A stretch of 50,520 bases of DNA from an uncultured Bacteroidia bacterium (GCA_937936615.1 CALDDN010000009.1:1-50520); one strand, 5' to 3'. Shown: positions 1 to 8,826, counted from the stretch's first letter. A program made the numbers and translations. The notes: generated from the letters alone by a model not told the origin.

Positions 1-150
1 GTCGTATTCGACGGCGTAGCCCGGGCGGAAGAAGCGGACGTTTTCGAGGCCGGGCACGCGGCGCAGGGCTTCGTACTGCACGCGCTCGGGCAGCGAGGAC
101 GAGAAGCCGTTGACGTAGACCTCGCAGGTTTCCCAGCCTTCGGGTTCGAG
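1..150 (-). pseudogene. mnmG: Inverted internal fragment of mnmG
   Basis: Read on the minus strand, this stretch encodes a piece of MnmG (GidA), the FAD-dependent tRNA U34 carboxymethylaminomethyl-modification enzyme. The translation runs from [20 protein letters not shown], through a [15 protein letters not shown] segment, to [11 protein letters not shown] at the window edge. In intact MnmG this segment lies immediately upstream of the [19 protein letters not shown] segment, which here is encoded on the opposite strand at about 264. About 20 residues between the two segments are missing. Neighbouring parts of one gene therefore point in opposite directions, which no functional gene can do. 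An assembly or chimera artefact at a contig end is the likeliest cause; a real inversion is possible. Confidence 0.8.
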
Positions 151-261
151 GAGCAGGGCGAGTCCCTGGAGCGCATCGGCGAGCGCGGCCAAGCCCTCAA
201 GGACGAGCTGCTGGGCGCGGTGGACGCCGACACCGCGGCCTTCGACTGCCTGCTCGAGGCC
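142..261 (+). pseudogene. Fragment resembling a cyclodeaminase (FTCD/FtcD-type)
   Basis: A short open stretch wedged between the two mnmG pieces. The plus-strand translation contains [20 protein letters not shown] followed by FDCLLEA. This resembles the segment of formimidoyltetrahydrofolate cyclodeaminase (the FTCD C-terminal domain family) that reads roughly 'KDELLxLVDxDTxAFxxxMxA'. There is no start or stop of its own. The right junction with mnmG falls within a shared GAGGCC-like stretch near 256-261, and the left junction overlaps the inverted mnmG piece near 142-150. The family call rests on about 40 residues of pattern memory, so it is moderate. Whatever its identity, it does not belong inside mnmG. 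Confidence 0.55.
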
Positions 262-1046
262 AGGGCCTCTACTTCGCCGGCCAGATCAACGGCACCACCG
301 GCTACGAGGAAGCCGCCGCCCAAGGCCTCGTCGCCGGTGCCAACGCCGCCCTCAAAATACAGGAGCGCGAAGCCCTCGTCCTGGGTCGCGACGAAGCCTA
401 CATCGGCGTACTGATCGACGACCTGATCCACAAAAGCACCGACGAACCCTACCGCATGTTCACCTCGCGGGCCGAATACCGCATCCTGCTGCGGCAGGAC
501 AACGCCGACCTGCGCCTCACCGAAAAAGCCTACCGCCTGGGCCTCGCCGACGAAACCCGCTACCAGCGCATGCTGGCCAAGCGCGAGGGCATCGCCCGCC
601 TGCGCCGGGTCATCGCCGAGACTTCCATCGCCCCCGAAGACGTGGAACGCTACCTCGATTCGGTAGGCAGTGCGCCCCTCAAGCAGAAAACCAAAGCCGA
701 AGCCATCCTCGCGCGGCCCAACATCGACCTGCGCCAGCTGGCCGCCTGCTCCCCTGCCCTGGCCGAGGCCTTGGCCTCCGAAACCGACGAGGTGATCGAC
801 GGAGCCGAAACCGAGGTCAAATACGCCGGCTACATCGTCCGCGAGCAGGAACAGGCCGCCCGCATGCGCCGCCTCGAAGACGTGCCCCTGCCCCCCAACG
901 TCGATTACTTCGGCATCAAGGCCCTATCGAACGAAGCTCGCGACAAGCTCAACCGCTTCCGGCCCCAGAATCTGGGCCAAGCCAGCCGCATCAGCGGCGT
1001 TTCGCCTGCCGATGTTACCGTCCTGCTGGTGATGATGGGCCGCTGA
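261..1046 (+). CDS. mnmG: MnmG, C-terminal part (5' end missing)
   Basis: C-terminal portion of the tRNA uridine-5-carboxymethylaminomethyl(34) synthesis enzyme MnmG, which works with MnmE to modify U34 of several tRNAs using FAD, NADH and methylene-THF. In frame from 261 it shows [20 protein letters not shown], then [25 protein letters not shown] and the C-terminal helical domain ending [17 protein letters not shown], all hallmarks of the family. The protein ends normally at a TGA (1044-1046). The upstream half is absent or scrambled (see the two fragments to the left), so this copy cannot be read as a complete gene in this window. The ATG at 456 is internal (MFTSRAEY), not a start. The identity is certain; whether the locus is really broken is not. 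Confidence 0.93.
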   Translation, partial: QGLYFAGQINGTTGYEEAAAQGLVAGANAALKIQEREALVLGRDEAYIGVLIDDLIHKSTDEPYRMFTSRAEYRILLRQDNADLRLTEKAYRLGLADETRYQRMLAKREGIARLRRVIAETSIAPEDVERYLDSVGSAPLKQKTKAEAILARPNIDLRQLAACSPALAEALASETDEVIDGAETEVKYAGYIVREQEQAARMRRLEDVPLPPNVDYFGIKALSNEARDKLNRFRPQNLGQASRISGVSPADVTVLLVMMGR

Positions 1047-1062
1047 TCGGCCGTTTTTATCG

Positions 1063-1103
1063 AAAAAAAAGAACCGGCCAGCCTCTGTGGGGCTGGCCGG
1101 TTC
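1063..1103 (-). terminator. Rho-independent terminator between convergent genes
   Basis: A perfect 13-bp stem (1071-1083 with 1091-1103, core ACCGGCCAGCC) with a 7-nt loop. On the minus strand it is followed by eight T residues (the A-run at 1063-1070), so it is a textbook terminator for the leftward gene ending at 1140. It can also stop the rightward mnmG transcript, although the plus-strand T-tract is weak. Confidence 0.9.
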
Positions 1104-1139
1104 TCTCTTTATAAAGAAGCAGAAAAAGTACAGCAAAGC

Positions 1140-1751
1140 TCAACGCTGCAGGATGCGGAAGGCAAACTGCCGCCCCAAAGCCGCCGAGAGCTCAATCCAG
1201 ACCAGGGCGGCCGATTCGAGGGTCGTCTCGCGTTCGAGGCCACCCACATCGAAGACACGGAAGCCGCAGTCTTCGGCCAGCCGGCGGGCAACAGCTTTGG
1301 CCGCCGCGTCGTCGCCGCAAAGCAGCAAATCGGCCCGCTCGGTGCCGTAGTGGGGGTTACGCAGGTTCTCGGCCCCCGTCCAATTGAAGCATTTGACAAT
1401 GCGCCGCGTACCGAGGGCGGCGGCCAGGGCCGCACTGGTGCGCTCGTAGGGTTCGGGCTTGGCGAAAAGGGCGTTCATTGCGTCGATGACGACGGCTTCC
1501 CCCACCGCACCGACGGCTTGCGCCGCCGCATAGGCTGCCGCAGCCGGTACGGCAAACACGATGGCATCGGCCCCCGCAGCTGCTTCGGCCAAGGGATGCA
1601 GGGTGATGCGGTCGGGGTATTCCCGAGCTAAGGCCAGAGCCTGAGCATCGCTTGTATCGCGTACCCCGAGGCGAACGTGGTAGCCGACGGCGGCCCAGCG
1701 GCGGGCCAGGCTGCCGCCCACGTTGCCGCTTCCAATTACGGTTATGGTCAT
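1140..1751 (-). CDS. NADP-binding F420-reductase/P5CR-like oxidoreductase
   Basis: A 203-residue protein opening with MTITVIGSGNVGGSLARRW, a GxGxxG-type Rossmann nucleotide-binding loop at the extreme N-terminus. Further on are the VIDAMNAL and VKCFNWTGAENL segments typical of the 'NADPH-dependent F420 reductase / pyrroline-5-carboxylate reductase N-terminal domain' family (F420_oxidored, PF03807). The length suits this single-domain group, and the substrate cannot be told from sequence. The open frame extends 44 codons upstream, but that extension looks like non-coding spacer; the ATG at 1749-1751 puts the Rossmann loop at the correct place. It lies 40 bp downstream of the DJ-1/PfpI gene on the same strand, so the two are probably co-transcribed and may both deal with small reactive metabolites (inference). 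A strong terminator follows. Confidence 0.8.
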   Translation of the reverse strand: MTITVIGSGNVGGSLARRWAAVGYHVRLGVRDTSDAQALALAREYPDRITLHPLAEAAAGADAIVFAVPAAAAYAAAQAVGAVGEAVVIDAMNALFAKPEPYERTSAALAAALGTRRIVKCFNWTGAENLRNPHYGTERADLLLCGDDAAAKAVARRLAEDCGFRVFDVGGLERETTLESAALVWIELSAALGRQFAFRILQR

Positions 1752-1791
1752 TGTTTTTGTTTTTTTCTTAAATAAAGAAAACGCAATCGGA

Positions 1792-2538
1792 TCAGCGGCC
1801 CAAGGCTTCGATGAGCAGATGGGCGGCAGCAGCCCCCGAGAATTGCTGCTGGCCGGTGATGATCTGGCCATCGCGGATGGCAAAAGCTTTGAACAGGCCG
1901 CCGGTGATGAAGTTGGTGCCGGCCAGCTTGCGGGCTTCGGTCTCGATCCAGAAGGGCTGGATGCGCTGGCCTACGAAATTGTCGGCAAACTGTTCTTCCG
2001 CATCGGCAAAGCCCGTCCAGGTGCGGCCCTTGACAAGCAGCTCGCCGTCGGGACCTTTGAGGTCGAGCAGGATGCAGGTGGCGTGGCAGACAATGGCCAC
2101 GGGCTTGCCCGCTTTCCAGAAGTCGAGCACCAGCTCGGCGATGGGGCCCTTGCCCCGGAAGGTGTACATGGGAGCCTGGCCGCCGGCAAGGAAGACGGCA
2201 TCGAAGTCGGCGGGCTTGAGCGTGGCGAGCGCAGGCGACGATTCGAGCAGAGCCGCGTGGCGGGGCGAGCTGATGAAGCCCCAAGCCAGCAGGTCGTCGG
2301 CCGAATAGCCGCTTTCGTGGCGCGGGTCGGAGAAGCCGTCGAGTTCGATGCGCCCGCCGGCGGGGCTGGCGATCACGACCTCGTAGCCCGCTTCGGTGCA
2401 GACGTGGTAAGGGTGGGCGATCTCGGCCAGCCAGGCCCCGATGGGCCAGCCGGTCTGTTGCGAGACGCTGGGGTTGGAGGCGACCAGCAGTACGCGCTTG
2501 CGCCGGTCGGGGTGCAGGGGATTGGTGTTGAGGCTCAT
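1792..2538 (-). CDS. DJ-1/PfpI family protein (Hsp31-like glyoxalase/deglycase type)
   Basis: A 248-residue class I glutamine-amidotransferase-fold protein. It has ASPAGG near residues 58-62, FLAGGQAPM near 116-124 and the nucleophile elbow VAIVCHATCILLD, with the likely catalytic Cys151 followed by His152. Length and motifs match the larger Hsp31/YajL-related 'type 1 glutamine amidotransferase domain-containing' proteins, described as glutathione-independent glyoxalase III or deglycase enzymes; the exact activity is not resolved by sequence. The ATG at 2536-2538 is preferred; an upstream TTG at 2568 would add ten residues. A CAACTTTG box (2567-2574, minus strand), one base off TAnnTTTG, lies 28 nt before this ATG. 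It is followed after 40 bp by the NADP-binding protein gene. Confidence 0.85.
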   Translation of the reverse strand: MSLNTNPLHPDRRKRVLLVASNPSVSQQTGWPIGAWLAEIAHPYHVCTEAGYEVVIASPAGGRIELDGFSDPRHESGYSADDLLAWGFISSPRHAALLESSPALATLKPADFDAVFLAGGQAPMYTFRGKGPIAELVLDFWKAGKPVAIVCHATCILLDLKGPDGELLVKGRTWTGFADAEEQFADNFVGQRIQPFWIETEARKLAGTNFITGGLFKAFAIRDGQIITGQQQFSGAAAAHLLIEALGR

Positions 2539-2643
2539 GGAGCGGTGGGATTGGATAATGCGGAGCAAAGTTGCCCCGCCCCACCCGTTTGTGGAAGACC
2601 TTTACGCCGATGGAAGCTGCTCACTTCGGCGTAAGGTGCCCGA

Positions 2644-3240
2644 TCAGCGCAGCGGGAAGCGCACATGCCAGGCTCCGCGCAGGTCGCCCAAGGCGTAGCC
2701 GCGGGCGGCATCCTCGGGGTAGAGGCTGTCGAGGCGGGCGAGGGTGGCGGGGGCGATGTCGGTGCTGGGCTGGCCGTGGCAGTTGAGGCAGGTGGGCATC
2801 GCCAGCCGGATGGGCAGCAGGACATCGACCGCTTCGGAGCTGCGGTGGAGCCAGGCGCGGGGTCGCCCGTTTGCATCGAGGGGCTGGACGGCCAGTTCGG
2901 CCAGGGCGCGGCGTTCGAGGCTGTCGGGGGCGTTGTGCGGGTTGCGGGGGCGGCTGCTGGTGCGGCGCAGCTGCACACCGCCTGCGCGGGCCAGCGAGTC
3001 GGTCAGGGGGAGGGCTGCCTTGTGGCAGACCTCTACGGCACGGGCTGGACCGCCGGCGGCGATCTCGCGCATCAGTACGCCCGACAGGGCGGCGAAGGCC
3101 TGCTGGGTGATTTGGCGGGCCTGGGCTTCGTAGAGGGAGTCGGGTTGGGCGGCGGTGTCGGTGGCTGGCTGGTGGGCCGGTTTCGAGCAGGCTACGACAC
3201 AGAACAGGCTTACGGCTAGCAGGTATTTGTAGGTTGACAT
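2644..3240 (-). CDS. Tll0287-like (DUF3365) c-type heme lipoprotein
   Basis: A 198-residue exported protein. The N-terminus is a lipoprotein signal (LLAVSLFCVVACSK, lipidated Cys18). The rest matches the Tll0287-like/DUF3365 domain: RPRNPHNAPDSLER near residues 97-110, then a single heme-attachment site CLNCH at 151-155. Proteins of this family bind one covalent heme and are often fused to sensor kinases; here the domain is free-standing and lipid-anchored. The natural function is unknown; redox or gas sensing and electron transfer are possibilities. The start at 3238-3240 places the signal peptide correctly. It is transcribed away from the MarR regulator at 3525. A GATATTTG box at 3257-3264 (minus strand) lies 16 nt upstream of the ATG. 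Confidence 0.85.
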   Translation of the reverse strand: MSTYKYLLAVSLFCVVACSKPAHQPATDTAAQPDSLYEAQARQITQQAFAALSGVLMREIAAGGPARAVEVCHKAALPLTDSLARAGGVQLRRTSSRPRNPHNAPDSLERRALAELAVQPLDANGRPRAWLHRSSEAVDVLLPIRLAMPTCLNCHGQPSTDIAPATLARLDSLYPEDAARGYALGDLRGAWHVRFPLR

Positions 3241-3524
3241 ATTGATACAAACAAGTCAAATATCGGACGTTTTCCACTTTGCTGCAACTGCTGGCGGCTT
3301 ACGCAGGCTCTTTTGTCAACCGGGCCGAGCAGCCGGCCAAGGGGACTGTCGATTCACTTCCAGCAGGCAACTCTTGTTCCCAGACTTCGAAACGGTGAGC
3401 TTCGGCCCGTCCAGATTTTCCAGTTTCAGGGTACGAAAGCTCTCGGGATTTTGCTAACTTGAACTTCGGCCGTTCCGTCTCTAAATAGTATCCAATCTCA
3501 AACGCGAAGAGTAAAGCTGCTGCA
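3241..3524. other. Divergent intergenic region, heme lipoprotein / MarR
   Basis: A 284-bp non-coding region between two divergent genes. On the minus side there is one promoter-like box, GATATTTG (3257-3264). I see no convincing palindromic MarR operator by eye. A minus-strand open frame crossing the region (to 3535) has no recognisable motif and overlaps the marR start, so it is not called. Confidence 0.5.
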
Positions 3525-3986
3525 ATGGATTCCAACGAACCCCTCTACCGTCTTGCGGATTCTCTGGGATTCGTAACCCGCCGCGTTTCGCGGGCTATTG
3601 GCAAGCGGCTGCTCGAAAACTTTCAGCAGGCGGGTCTGGCGGTGAATATCGATCAATGGTTGCTGCTGGTGTGCATCTACCACCACGACGGCCAGAACCA
3701 GCAATGCATTGGTGAGTTCTGCGGCAAGGACCGCGCCAGCATCACGCGCCTGATCGACCAGCTGGAGCGCGAGGGCCTGCTCGAACGCAAGCCCGACCCC
3801 GCCGATCGACGCAACAACCGCATCTACATCACCGGCTCGGGCCGCGAGCGTACCCGCCGTCTCATGTGCATCGCCGATCTGACGCTGGCTCAAAGCACCG
3901 CTGGAATCGATCCGGCTCAGCTGGCCCTTTGCCACCAGACGCTGGCGCAGGTGCTGGCCAACCTCGAATGCCAGCCTCCCGACTGA
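3525..3986 (+). CDS. MarR family transcriptional regulator
   Basis: A 153-residue winged-helix regulator. The DNA-binding core is visible: IDQWLLLVCIYHHDG (residues about 43-57), recognition-helix region FCGKDRASITRLIDQLEREG, and the wing LLERKPDPADRRNNRIYITG with the DxRRNxxxL/IT signature of MarR proteins. MarR regulators act as dimers, usually repressing the gene divergent from them until a ligand or oxidant binds. Here the divergent gene is the heme lipoprotein at 3240, so this is the most likely target (inference). The start at 3525 gives the usual family length. Confidence 0.93.
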   Translation: MDSNEPLYRLADSLGFVTRRVSRAIGKRLLENFQQAGLAVNIDQWLLLVCIYHHDGQNQQCIGEFCGKDRASITRLIDQLEREGLLERKPDPADRRNNRIYITGSGRERTRRLMCIADLTLAQSTAGIDPAQLALCHQTLAQVLANLECQPPD

Positions 3987-4065
3987 AAGGAATGCCCGTG
4001 CCTGTCGCGCTGTGGTTTGGGGCACGAAAAACCACTTCGTCGCGGTAGCGGGGTATTGCCCCCCT

Positions 4066-6525
4066 TCAGGCCAGCAATTCCCGCAGCCGCGCCGCATCCG
4101 CCGCCAGCACCGCCGCTTCCACGGCCGTTTTCCAGTTGTGCAGCAGCTCCGGTGCGTTGGGCAGCTCGTCCAAGGCGTCGAGGATGGCCGTCAGGCTGTA
4201 GGGCGGCAGGTTGCGCAAGCGGTCGAGTACCTCGGTGTGTTCGCTTTGCAGCGCGGCGGGCAGCGGCCCAACGGGGGCGGATTCGGGTTTGGCGTCTGCT
4301 GGCCGTCCGGGACCGCTGTCGAGGCGAGCGATCGGCAGGTTGAATTCCAGCGTCGTGTATTTTCCAACTTCCGAACGGGCGCGGATGGTGCCGCCGTGGG
4401 CTTCGGTCGTCAGTTTGCAGAAGGTCAGGCCCAAGCCCGTGCTGCGCAACTTGCCCGATGCCCGGCCGCCGTCCACTTGCGAGAACTTGTCGAAAATCGA
4501 CTCGACCTGATCGGCGGGAATGCCCCGTCCGTGGTCGGTGATGCGGAAAACAGCGCCTTGCTCGGCATCGTAGCTCGCTTCCAGAATCAGGGTATCGCCG
4601 TTGGGCGCGTATTTGATGGCGTTGGTCAGCAGGTTGACGCAGACGCGCACGAGCAGCTCGCGGTCGGCTTCCACCATTAATTGGGGCGTGGTCTGGATGT
4701 CGAAGCGGATGTTTTTCTGCTGGGCCAGGAAATCGGTCTGTTCGGCGGCTGTTTTCAGGATTTCATGGGCGGGCAGGGTTTCGGGCTGGAGTTTGAGGGC
4801 ATCGTTCTCGTATTTCTGCACGTCGAGCAGGTTCGTTACGAGGTTGGCCATTTGCTGGCCTGCACCGCGGATGACCTGCAGGCGGCCGGTGTCGGGCGGC
4901 AGGGAGGCCATCGCCAGGACGGCGTTTAAGGGGTTCTTCAGGTCGTGGACGATCATGCCCGTAAGTTCTTCCTTCATGCGGTCGAGGCGTACGAGGCGTT
5001 CGTTGGTGGTTTCGAGCTGGTCGCGCTGGGCGGTGATTTCGCTGTGCTGGGCTTCGATCTCGGCTTTTTGCTGGACGATCTGTTGGTTAAGTTGGCGCAG
5101 GGCGGTGTTGGCCTTCTTTTCTTTCTGGCGGCCTCGGAAGAGGGTAAAGGCGATGACCAGGGCCATGAACAAGCCGAGGCCTGCGCTACCGAGCATCCAG
5201 TTGCGGCGGATGAGGGTGGCGGCTTGTCGGGCTTCGAGGATTTCGCGCTCCTTCTGGGCTTCGTACTGGGCTTCGAGGCGGCCGATTTCGCGCGAATTCC
5301 GCTCGTTCTGACTGCTGTCGCGGTACTGGATGAATTCCTTAAGGCGGAAGAAAGCAGAACGGAAGTCGCCCAGGGCGGAATCGCACTGGTACAGCAGGCT
5401 CGAGGCCCGGAGCAGGCCCTCCAGCTGGCCCATTTCGGCAAAGATGGGCAATACGGACGCTACTACGCGGCGGGCTTCTGCTACTTGGCCCTTCTTGAAA
5501 AGCAACACCGCCCAGGTGGCATCGCCCTCGGCCTTGGCTTCCGTTTCGCCGGACTGCTCGGCCAGCGACCGCCCTTCGGCCAGCAGGCTGTCAGCTTGTT
5601 TGATGCGGTTCTGGTTGTGGGCTATTGACCCTTGACCAATTCGGCAAGCCGAAGCTAAGCCCAAGTCGCGTTCGAACAAGGCCAACTCGTAGGCAGCTTG
5701 CAACTGGTGTTCGGCTTCATCGTAACGCTTGGCATTTTCAAGCTGAACACTGAAATTATAGCGGGTGATGGCTAAATTTCTACGGTATTTGGGGTTAAGC
5801 GAAAAAAGTTCAATTGCCCTGAGGTAATGCGATTCAGCCAATTTAGCGTCGCCAATCAGATCGTAGATCACCGCCAAAGAGGCTAAACTCGCACCTTGCC
5901 TCTGAGTGTCGCGCTGTTGTTCCGCAAGGCGCAGGGCCTGCTGGTTAGCCTTTACGGCTTCGGGGTAGCGGCCCTGGATTCGGTAGATCAAGCCCAGATT
6001 TCCGTATGCGGCGGATTTTGCCTGTATACTTTGAGCTTGCTTAGCCAAACGCAACTGCAGGTTCGCATAGCTTAGTGAACTATCGAGATCGGAACTGTAT
6101 TTCCTCCAAAAGTCAAACAAATTACTCGCTGCTTCAGCCGCTTCAAAATATCGTTTATGCTTTCGGGCATCCGATAGGAAAGCATGATATTGCACAGAGG
6201 CCGCATCAAGCTGACCTTTACTTTCAAAAAACATCGCCCATTTGATGCGCAAGTAGTACGCGAACTTATAAGTCCCCGCTTGCTTGGCCAAAGCTAAGCC
6301 CTGTCGGATGAAAGCTTCGGTATGCGCCGTGTCTCCCGATGCCAAGGTGTGATTAACCGCATGGACGGCGGCCTCCGCCCGCACCGAATCGGTACGACCC
6401 GTAGCCATCACCCGCCGCAACGAATCGAGCTTCGGATTTTGCGCCGCCGCAGTACCAGCCGCCAGCAGGATCCACATAAGGCCGGCAACAAATGTTATAA
6501 CTATCTTTCGCATCGCGCGTAACAT
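4066..6525 (-). CDS. TPR-containing sensor histidine kinase
   Basis: An 819-residue membrane kinase. A cleaved signal peptide (RKIVITFVAGLMWILLAAG) leads into a periplasmic array of tetratricopeptide repeats (about residues 55-400, e.g. AAYGNLGLIYRIQGRYPEAV). A transmembrane helix follows (about 442-464, MLGSAGLGLFMALVIAF), then a coiled coil, a HisKA domain with MIVHDLKNPLN (His about 527) and an HATPase domain with N-box NLLTNAIKYAPNG, G1 DHGRGIP and G2 STGLGLTFCK. A C-terminal tail of about 85 residues resembles the helical linker found at the end of some TPR hybrid kinases. There is no receiver domain and no response regulator next door. An alternative start is 6513 (MRKIV). The ATG at 6525 lies 24 nt after a GATTTTTG box (6550-6557). 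Confidence 0.9.
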   Translation of the reverse strand: MLRAMRKIVITFVAGLMWILLAAGTAAAQNPKLDSLRRVMATGRTDSVRAEAAVHAVNHTLASGDTAHTEAFIRQGLALAKQAGTYKFAYYLRIKWAMFFESKGQLDAASVQYHAFLSDARKHKRYFEAAEAASNLFDFWRKYSSDLDSSLSYANLQLRLAKQAQSIQAKSAAYGNLGLIYRIQGRYPEAVKANQQALRLAEQQRDTQRQGASLASLAVIYDLIGDAKLAESHYLRAIELFSLNPKYRRNLAITRYNFSVQLENAKRYDEAEHQLQAAYELALFERDLGLASACRIGQGSIAHNQNRIKQADSLLAEGRSLAEQSGETEAKAEGDATWAVLLFKKGQVAEARRVVASVLPIFAEMGQLEGLLRASSLLYQCDSALGDFRSAFFRLKEFIQYRDSSQNERNSREIGRLEAQYEAQKEREILEARQAATLIRRNWMLGSAGLGLFMALVIAFTLFRGRQKEKKANTALRQLNQQIVQQKAEIEAQHSEITAQRDQLETTNERLVRLDRMKEELTGMIVHDLKNPLNAVLAMASLPPDTGRLQVIRGAGQQMANLVTNLLDVQKYENDALKLQPETLPAHEILKTAAEQTDFLAQQKNIRFDIQTTPQLMVEADRELLVRVCVNLLTNAIKYAPNGDTLILEASYDAEQGAVFRITDHGRGIPADQVESIFDKFSQVDGGRASGKLRSTGLGLTFCKLTTEAHGGTIRARSEVGKYTTLEFNLPIARLDSGPGRPADAKPESAPVGPLPAALQSEHTEVLDRLRNLPPYSLTAILDALDELPNAPELLHNWKTAVEAAVLAADAARLRELLA

Positions 6526-6580
6526 TGGAACATCGTCTATGAAATTAATCAAAAATCGGCCGCATTCGTCGGCTTTTTCT

Positions 6581-6588
6581 TTTATTTG
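6581..6588 (+). promoter_or_regulatory. Candidate -7 box for the prolyl oligopeptidase gene
   Basis: TTTATTTG, one base from the Bacteroidota -7 consensus TAnnTTTG, ending 24 nt before the ATG at 6613. I see no clear -33 element. Confidence 0.4.
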
Positions 6589-6612
6589 AAATTGATGTAT
6601 ACATAATCCCAT

Positions 6613-8760
6613 ATGATGACTGCCCTTCCCCTTGCAACTGCTCTGCTGACGGCTGCGGTGCTGCTGGCTGCTCTACCGGCTGCAGCCCAGTCGCCGGGGC
6701 TGAAATACCCTCCAACCCGGCAGGACCCCAGTGTGGTCGACGTCTACCACGGCACGCCCGTGCCCGACCCCTACCGCTGGCTCGAGGACGACCGCTCGGA
6801 AGAGACCGCCGCCTGGGTCAAAGCCCAGAACGAGCTAACCTTCGGCTACCTGAACCAGATTCCCTTCCGCGGGCAGATTCGCAAACGCCTGGAGGAGCTT
6901 TGGAACTACGAACGCTACAGCACCCCCTACAAGCGCGGCGGCTGGTTCATCTACTCCAAAAACGACGGCCTGCAGAACCAGAGCGTCGTTTACTATCAGA
7001 AAAAGCTCGACGACACGCCCCAGGTGCTCATCGACCCCAACACCTTCTCGAAAGATGGGACGGTTTCGCTTTCGATGCTCAGCGTCTCGCCCGACGGGCG
7101 TTACGCGGCTTACGGCATCTCGGAAGCCGGTTCCGACTGGCAACGCTTCCGCATCCGCGACCTCAACACCCGCAAAGACCTGACCGACGAGCTGAAGCGC
7201 ATCAAGTTCTCGGCGGCCGCCTGGGCCGGCAACGGTTTTTACTACTGCCGATACCCTGAACCGAAGGGTTCGGAACTATCGGAAATCAACCAAGGGCAGC
7301 AGATTTACTTTCACCGCATCGGCACGCCCCAAAGCCAGGACCAGCTCATCCATGAAGACCCCGCCCACCCCAAACGTTATTTCGGGGTGCAGACCACCGA
7401 CGACGGCCGCTGGCTCCTCGTTACCGTTTCGGAGGGTGCCACCAGCACCAACGAAGTGCACCTGCGCGACCTCAAGGCCGGCCCCCGGGCTCCGCTGCGG
7501 CCGCTTTTTACGGGCTTTGCCCACAGCTACAGCTTCATCGACCTGCTGCCCGACGGGCGCATGCTCTTCAAGACCAATAATCAGGCCCCCCGCTACCGCC
7601 TGATCGCCGTTGACCCGCAGCGGCCCCAGCCCGAAAACTGGCAGGTCATTGTCCCCGAACTGGAAGCCGAAGTGCTCGGCGACATCGAACTCACGGGCGA
7701 CCACCTGCTCGTGCAGACGATGCGCGATGCCACCGCCCGCCTCTACGCCTACGACTTGAAAGGCAGCCGCCTGAGCGAGATCGCCCTGCCGGGCCTGGGC
7801 AGCGCGTCGGGCCTCTCGGGCAAGGCCAACGACCCCGATGCCTTCTTCATCTACACCGACTATACCACTCCGCCCACCGTCTACCGCTACGATGCCCGCA
7901 CGCGGCAAACGAGCGTCTTTCGCCAGCCCCGCTATGCCGCCGATGTCTCGCTCTACGAGTCGGAACAGGTCTTCGTTACGAGCAAGGACGGCACCCGCGT
8001 GCCCATGATCCTAGTGCGGCGCAAGGGCCTGCCCCGCGACGGCAAGCGGCCTACCCTGCTCTACGGCTACGGTGGCTTCAACATCAGCGTAACGCCCGGC
8101 TTCAGCCCCGCGGTGTTCTGGCACGTGGAGGCGGGCGGCATCTATGCGGTCGTCAACCTGCGTGGCGGTGGCGAATATGGCGAAGCCTGGCACAACGCGG
8201 GCAAACGCCTGCAGAAACAGAACGTCTTCGACGACTGCGTGGCGGCGGCCCGCTGGCTGCTGAGCAGCGGCTGGACCAGCACGCAGCACCTGGGCCTGCA
8301 CGGCCGCTCGAACGGAGGCCTGCTCGTGGCGGCAGTCGTCAACCAGCATCCGGAGCTTTTCCGTGTGGCCATCCCGGGCGTGGGGGTGCTCGACCTGCTG
8401 CGCTACCACAAATTTACCATAGGCTGGGGCTGGGTGCCTGAATACGGCTCGGCCGACGAGGCCGACCAGTTCCCCAACCTGCTGCGGCTTTCGCCCCTGC
8501 ACAACCTGCGTCCGGGCATCGAATACCCCTCGACGCTCATCATGACCTCCGATCACGACGACCGCGTCGTGCCCGCCCATTCTTTCAAGTACGCCGCCCG
8601 CCTGCAGGAAGTCTACCGCGGCCCCAACCCGCAGCTGATCCGTATCGAGACCTCGGCGGGCCACGGCGCGGGTCTGCCTACGGCCAAGCAGATCGACCAG
8701 TGGGCCGACTTCTGGAGCTTTTTCTATCACGAAATCGGGGCAAAGCCCGAGATCAGATAG
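6613..8760 (+). CDS. Prolyl oligopeptidase family serine peptidase (S9A)
   Basis: A 715-residue peptidase that cleaves after proline in short peptides. A signal peptide (LATALLTAAVLLAALPAAAQ) indicates export to the periplasm. Next come the family N-terminal motif VPDPYRWLEDD (residues about 50-60), a seven-bladed propeller and the C-terminal alpha/beta-hydrolase domain. The catalytic triad is complete: Ser566 in HGRSNGGLL, Asp in DHDDRVVP (649/650) and His684 in SAGHGAG. YGYGGFNIS and NLRGGGEYGEAWH are also diagnostic. Length is normal for the family. It is divergent from the TPR kinase, with under 100 bp between the starts, so they may share regulation. Two adjacent ATGs (6613, 6616) are both possible starts. 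Confidence 0.95.
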   Translation: MMTALPLATALLTAAVLLAALPAAAQSPGLKYPPTRQDPSVVDVYHGTPVPDPYRWLEDDRSEETAAWVKAQNELTFGYLNQIPFRGQIRKRLEELWNYERYSTPYKRGGWFIYSKNDGLQNQSVVYYQKKLDDTPQVLIDPNTFSKDGTVSLSMLSVSPDGRYAAYGISEAGSDWQRFRIRDLNTRKDLTDELKRIKFSAAAWAGNGFYYCRYPEPKGSELSEINQGQQIYFHRIGTPQSQDQLIHEDPAHPKRYFGVQTTDDGRWLLVTVSEGATSTNEVHLRDLKAGPRAPLRPLFTGFAHSYSFIDLLPDGRMLFKTNNQAPRYRLIAVDPQRPQPENWQVIVPELEAEVLGDIELTGDHLLVQTMRDATARLYAYDLKGSRLSEIALPGLGSASGLSGKANDPDAFFIYTDYTTPPTVYRYDARTRQTSVFRQPRYAADVSLYESEQVFVTSKDGTRVPMILVRRKGLPRDGKRPTLLYGYGGFNISVTPGFSPAVFWHVEAGGIYAVVNLRGGGEYGEAWHNAGKRLQKQNVFDDCVAAARWLLSSGWTSTQHLGLHGRSNGGLLVAAVVNQHPELFRVAIPGVGVLDLLRYHKFTIGWGWVPEYGSADEADQFPNLLRLSPLHNLRPGIEYPSTLIMTSDHDDRVVPAHSFKYAARLQEVYRGPNPQLIRIETSAGHGAGLPTAKQIDQWADFWSFFYHEIGAKPEIR

Positions 8761-8826
8761 GGCGGCAGGCACCTGGGGACGAACGCGGCTCCCATTCCAG
8801 GGCTGCAGCCGGAACCCGGCCCGCGC

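Noticed and set aside
220-414. A 64-codon plus-strand frame at the left edge
   Set aside because: It crosses the mnmG/cyclodeaminase junction in a frame unrelated to either protein.
3299-3535. A 78-codon minus-strand frame in the MarR/heme lipoprotein spacer
   Set aside because: No motif, overlaps the marR start, and its composition looks like spacer.
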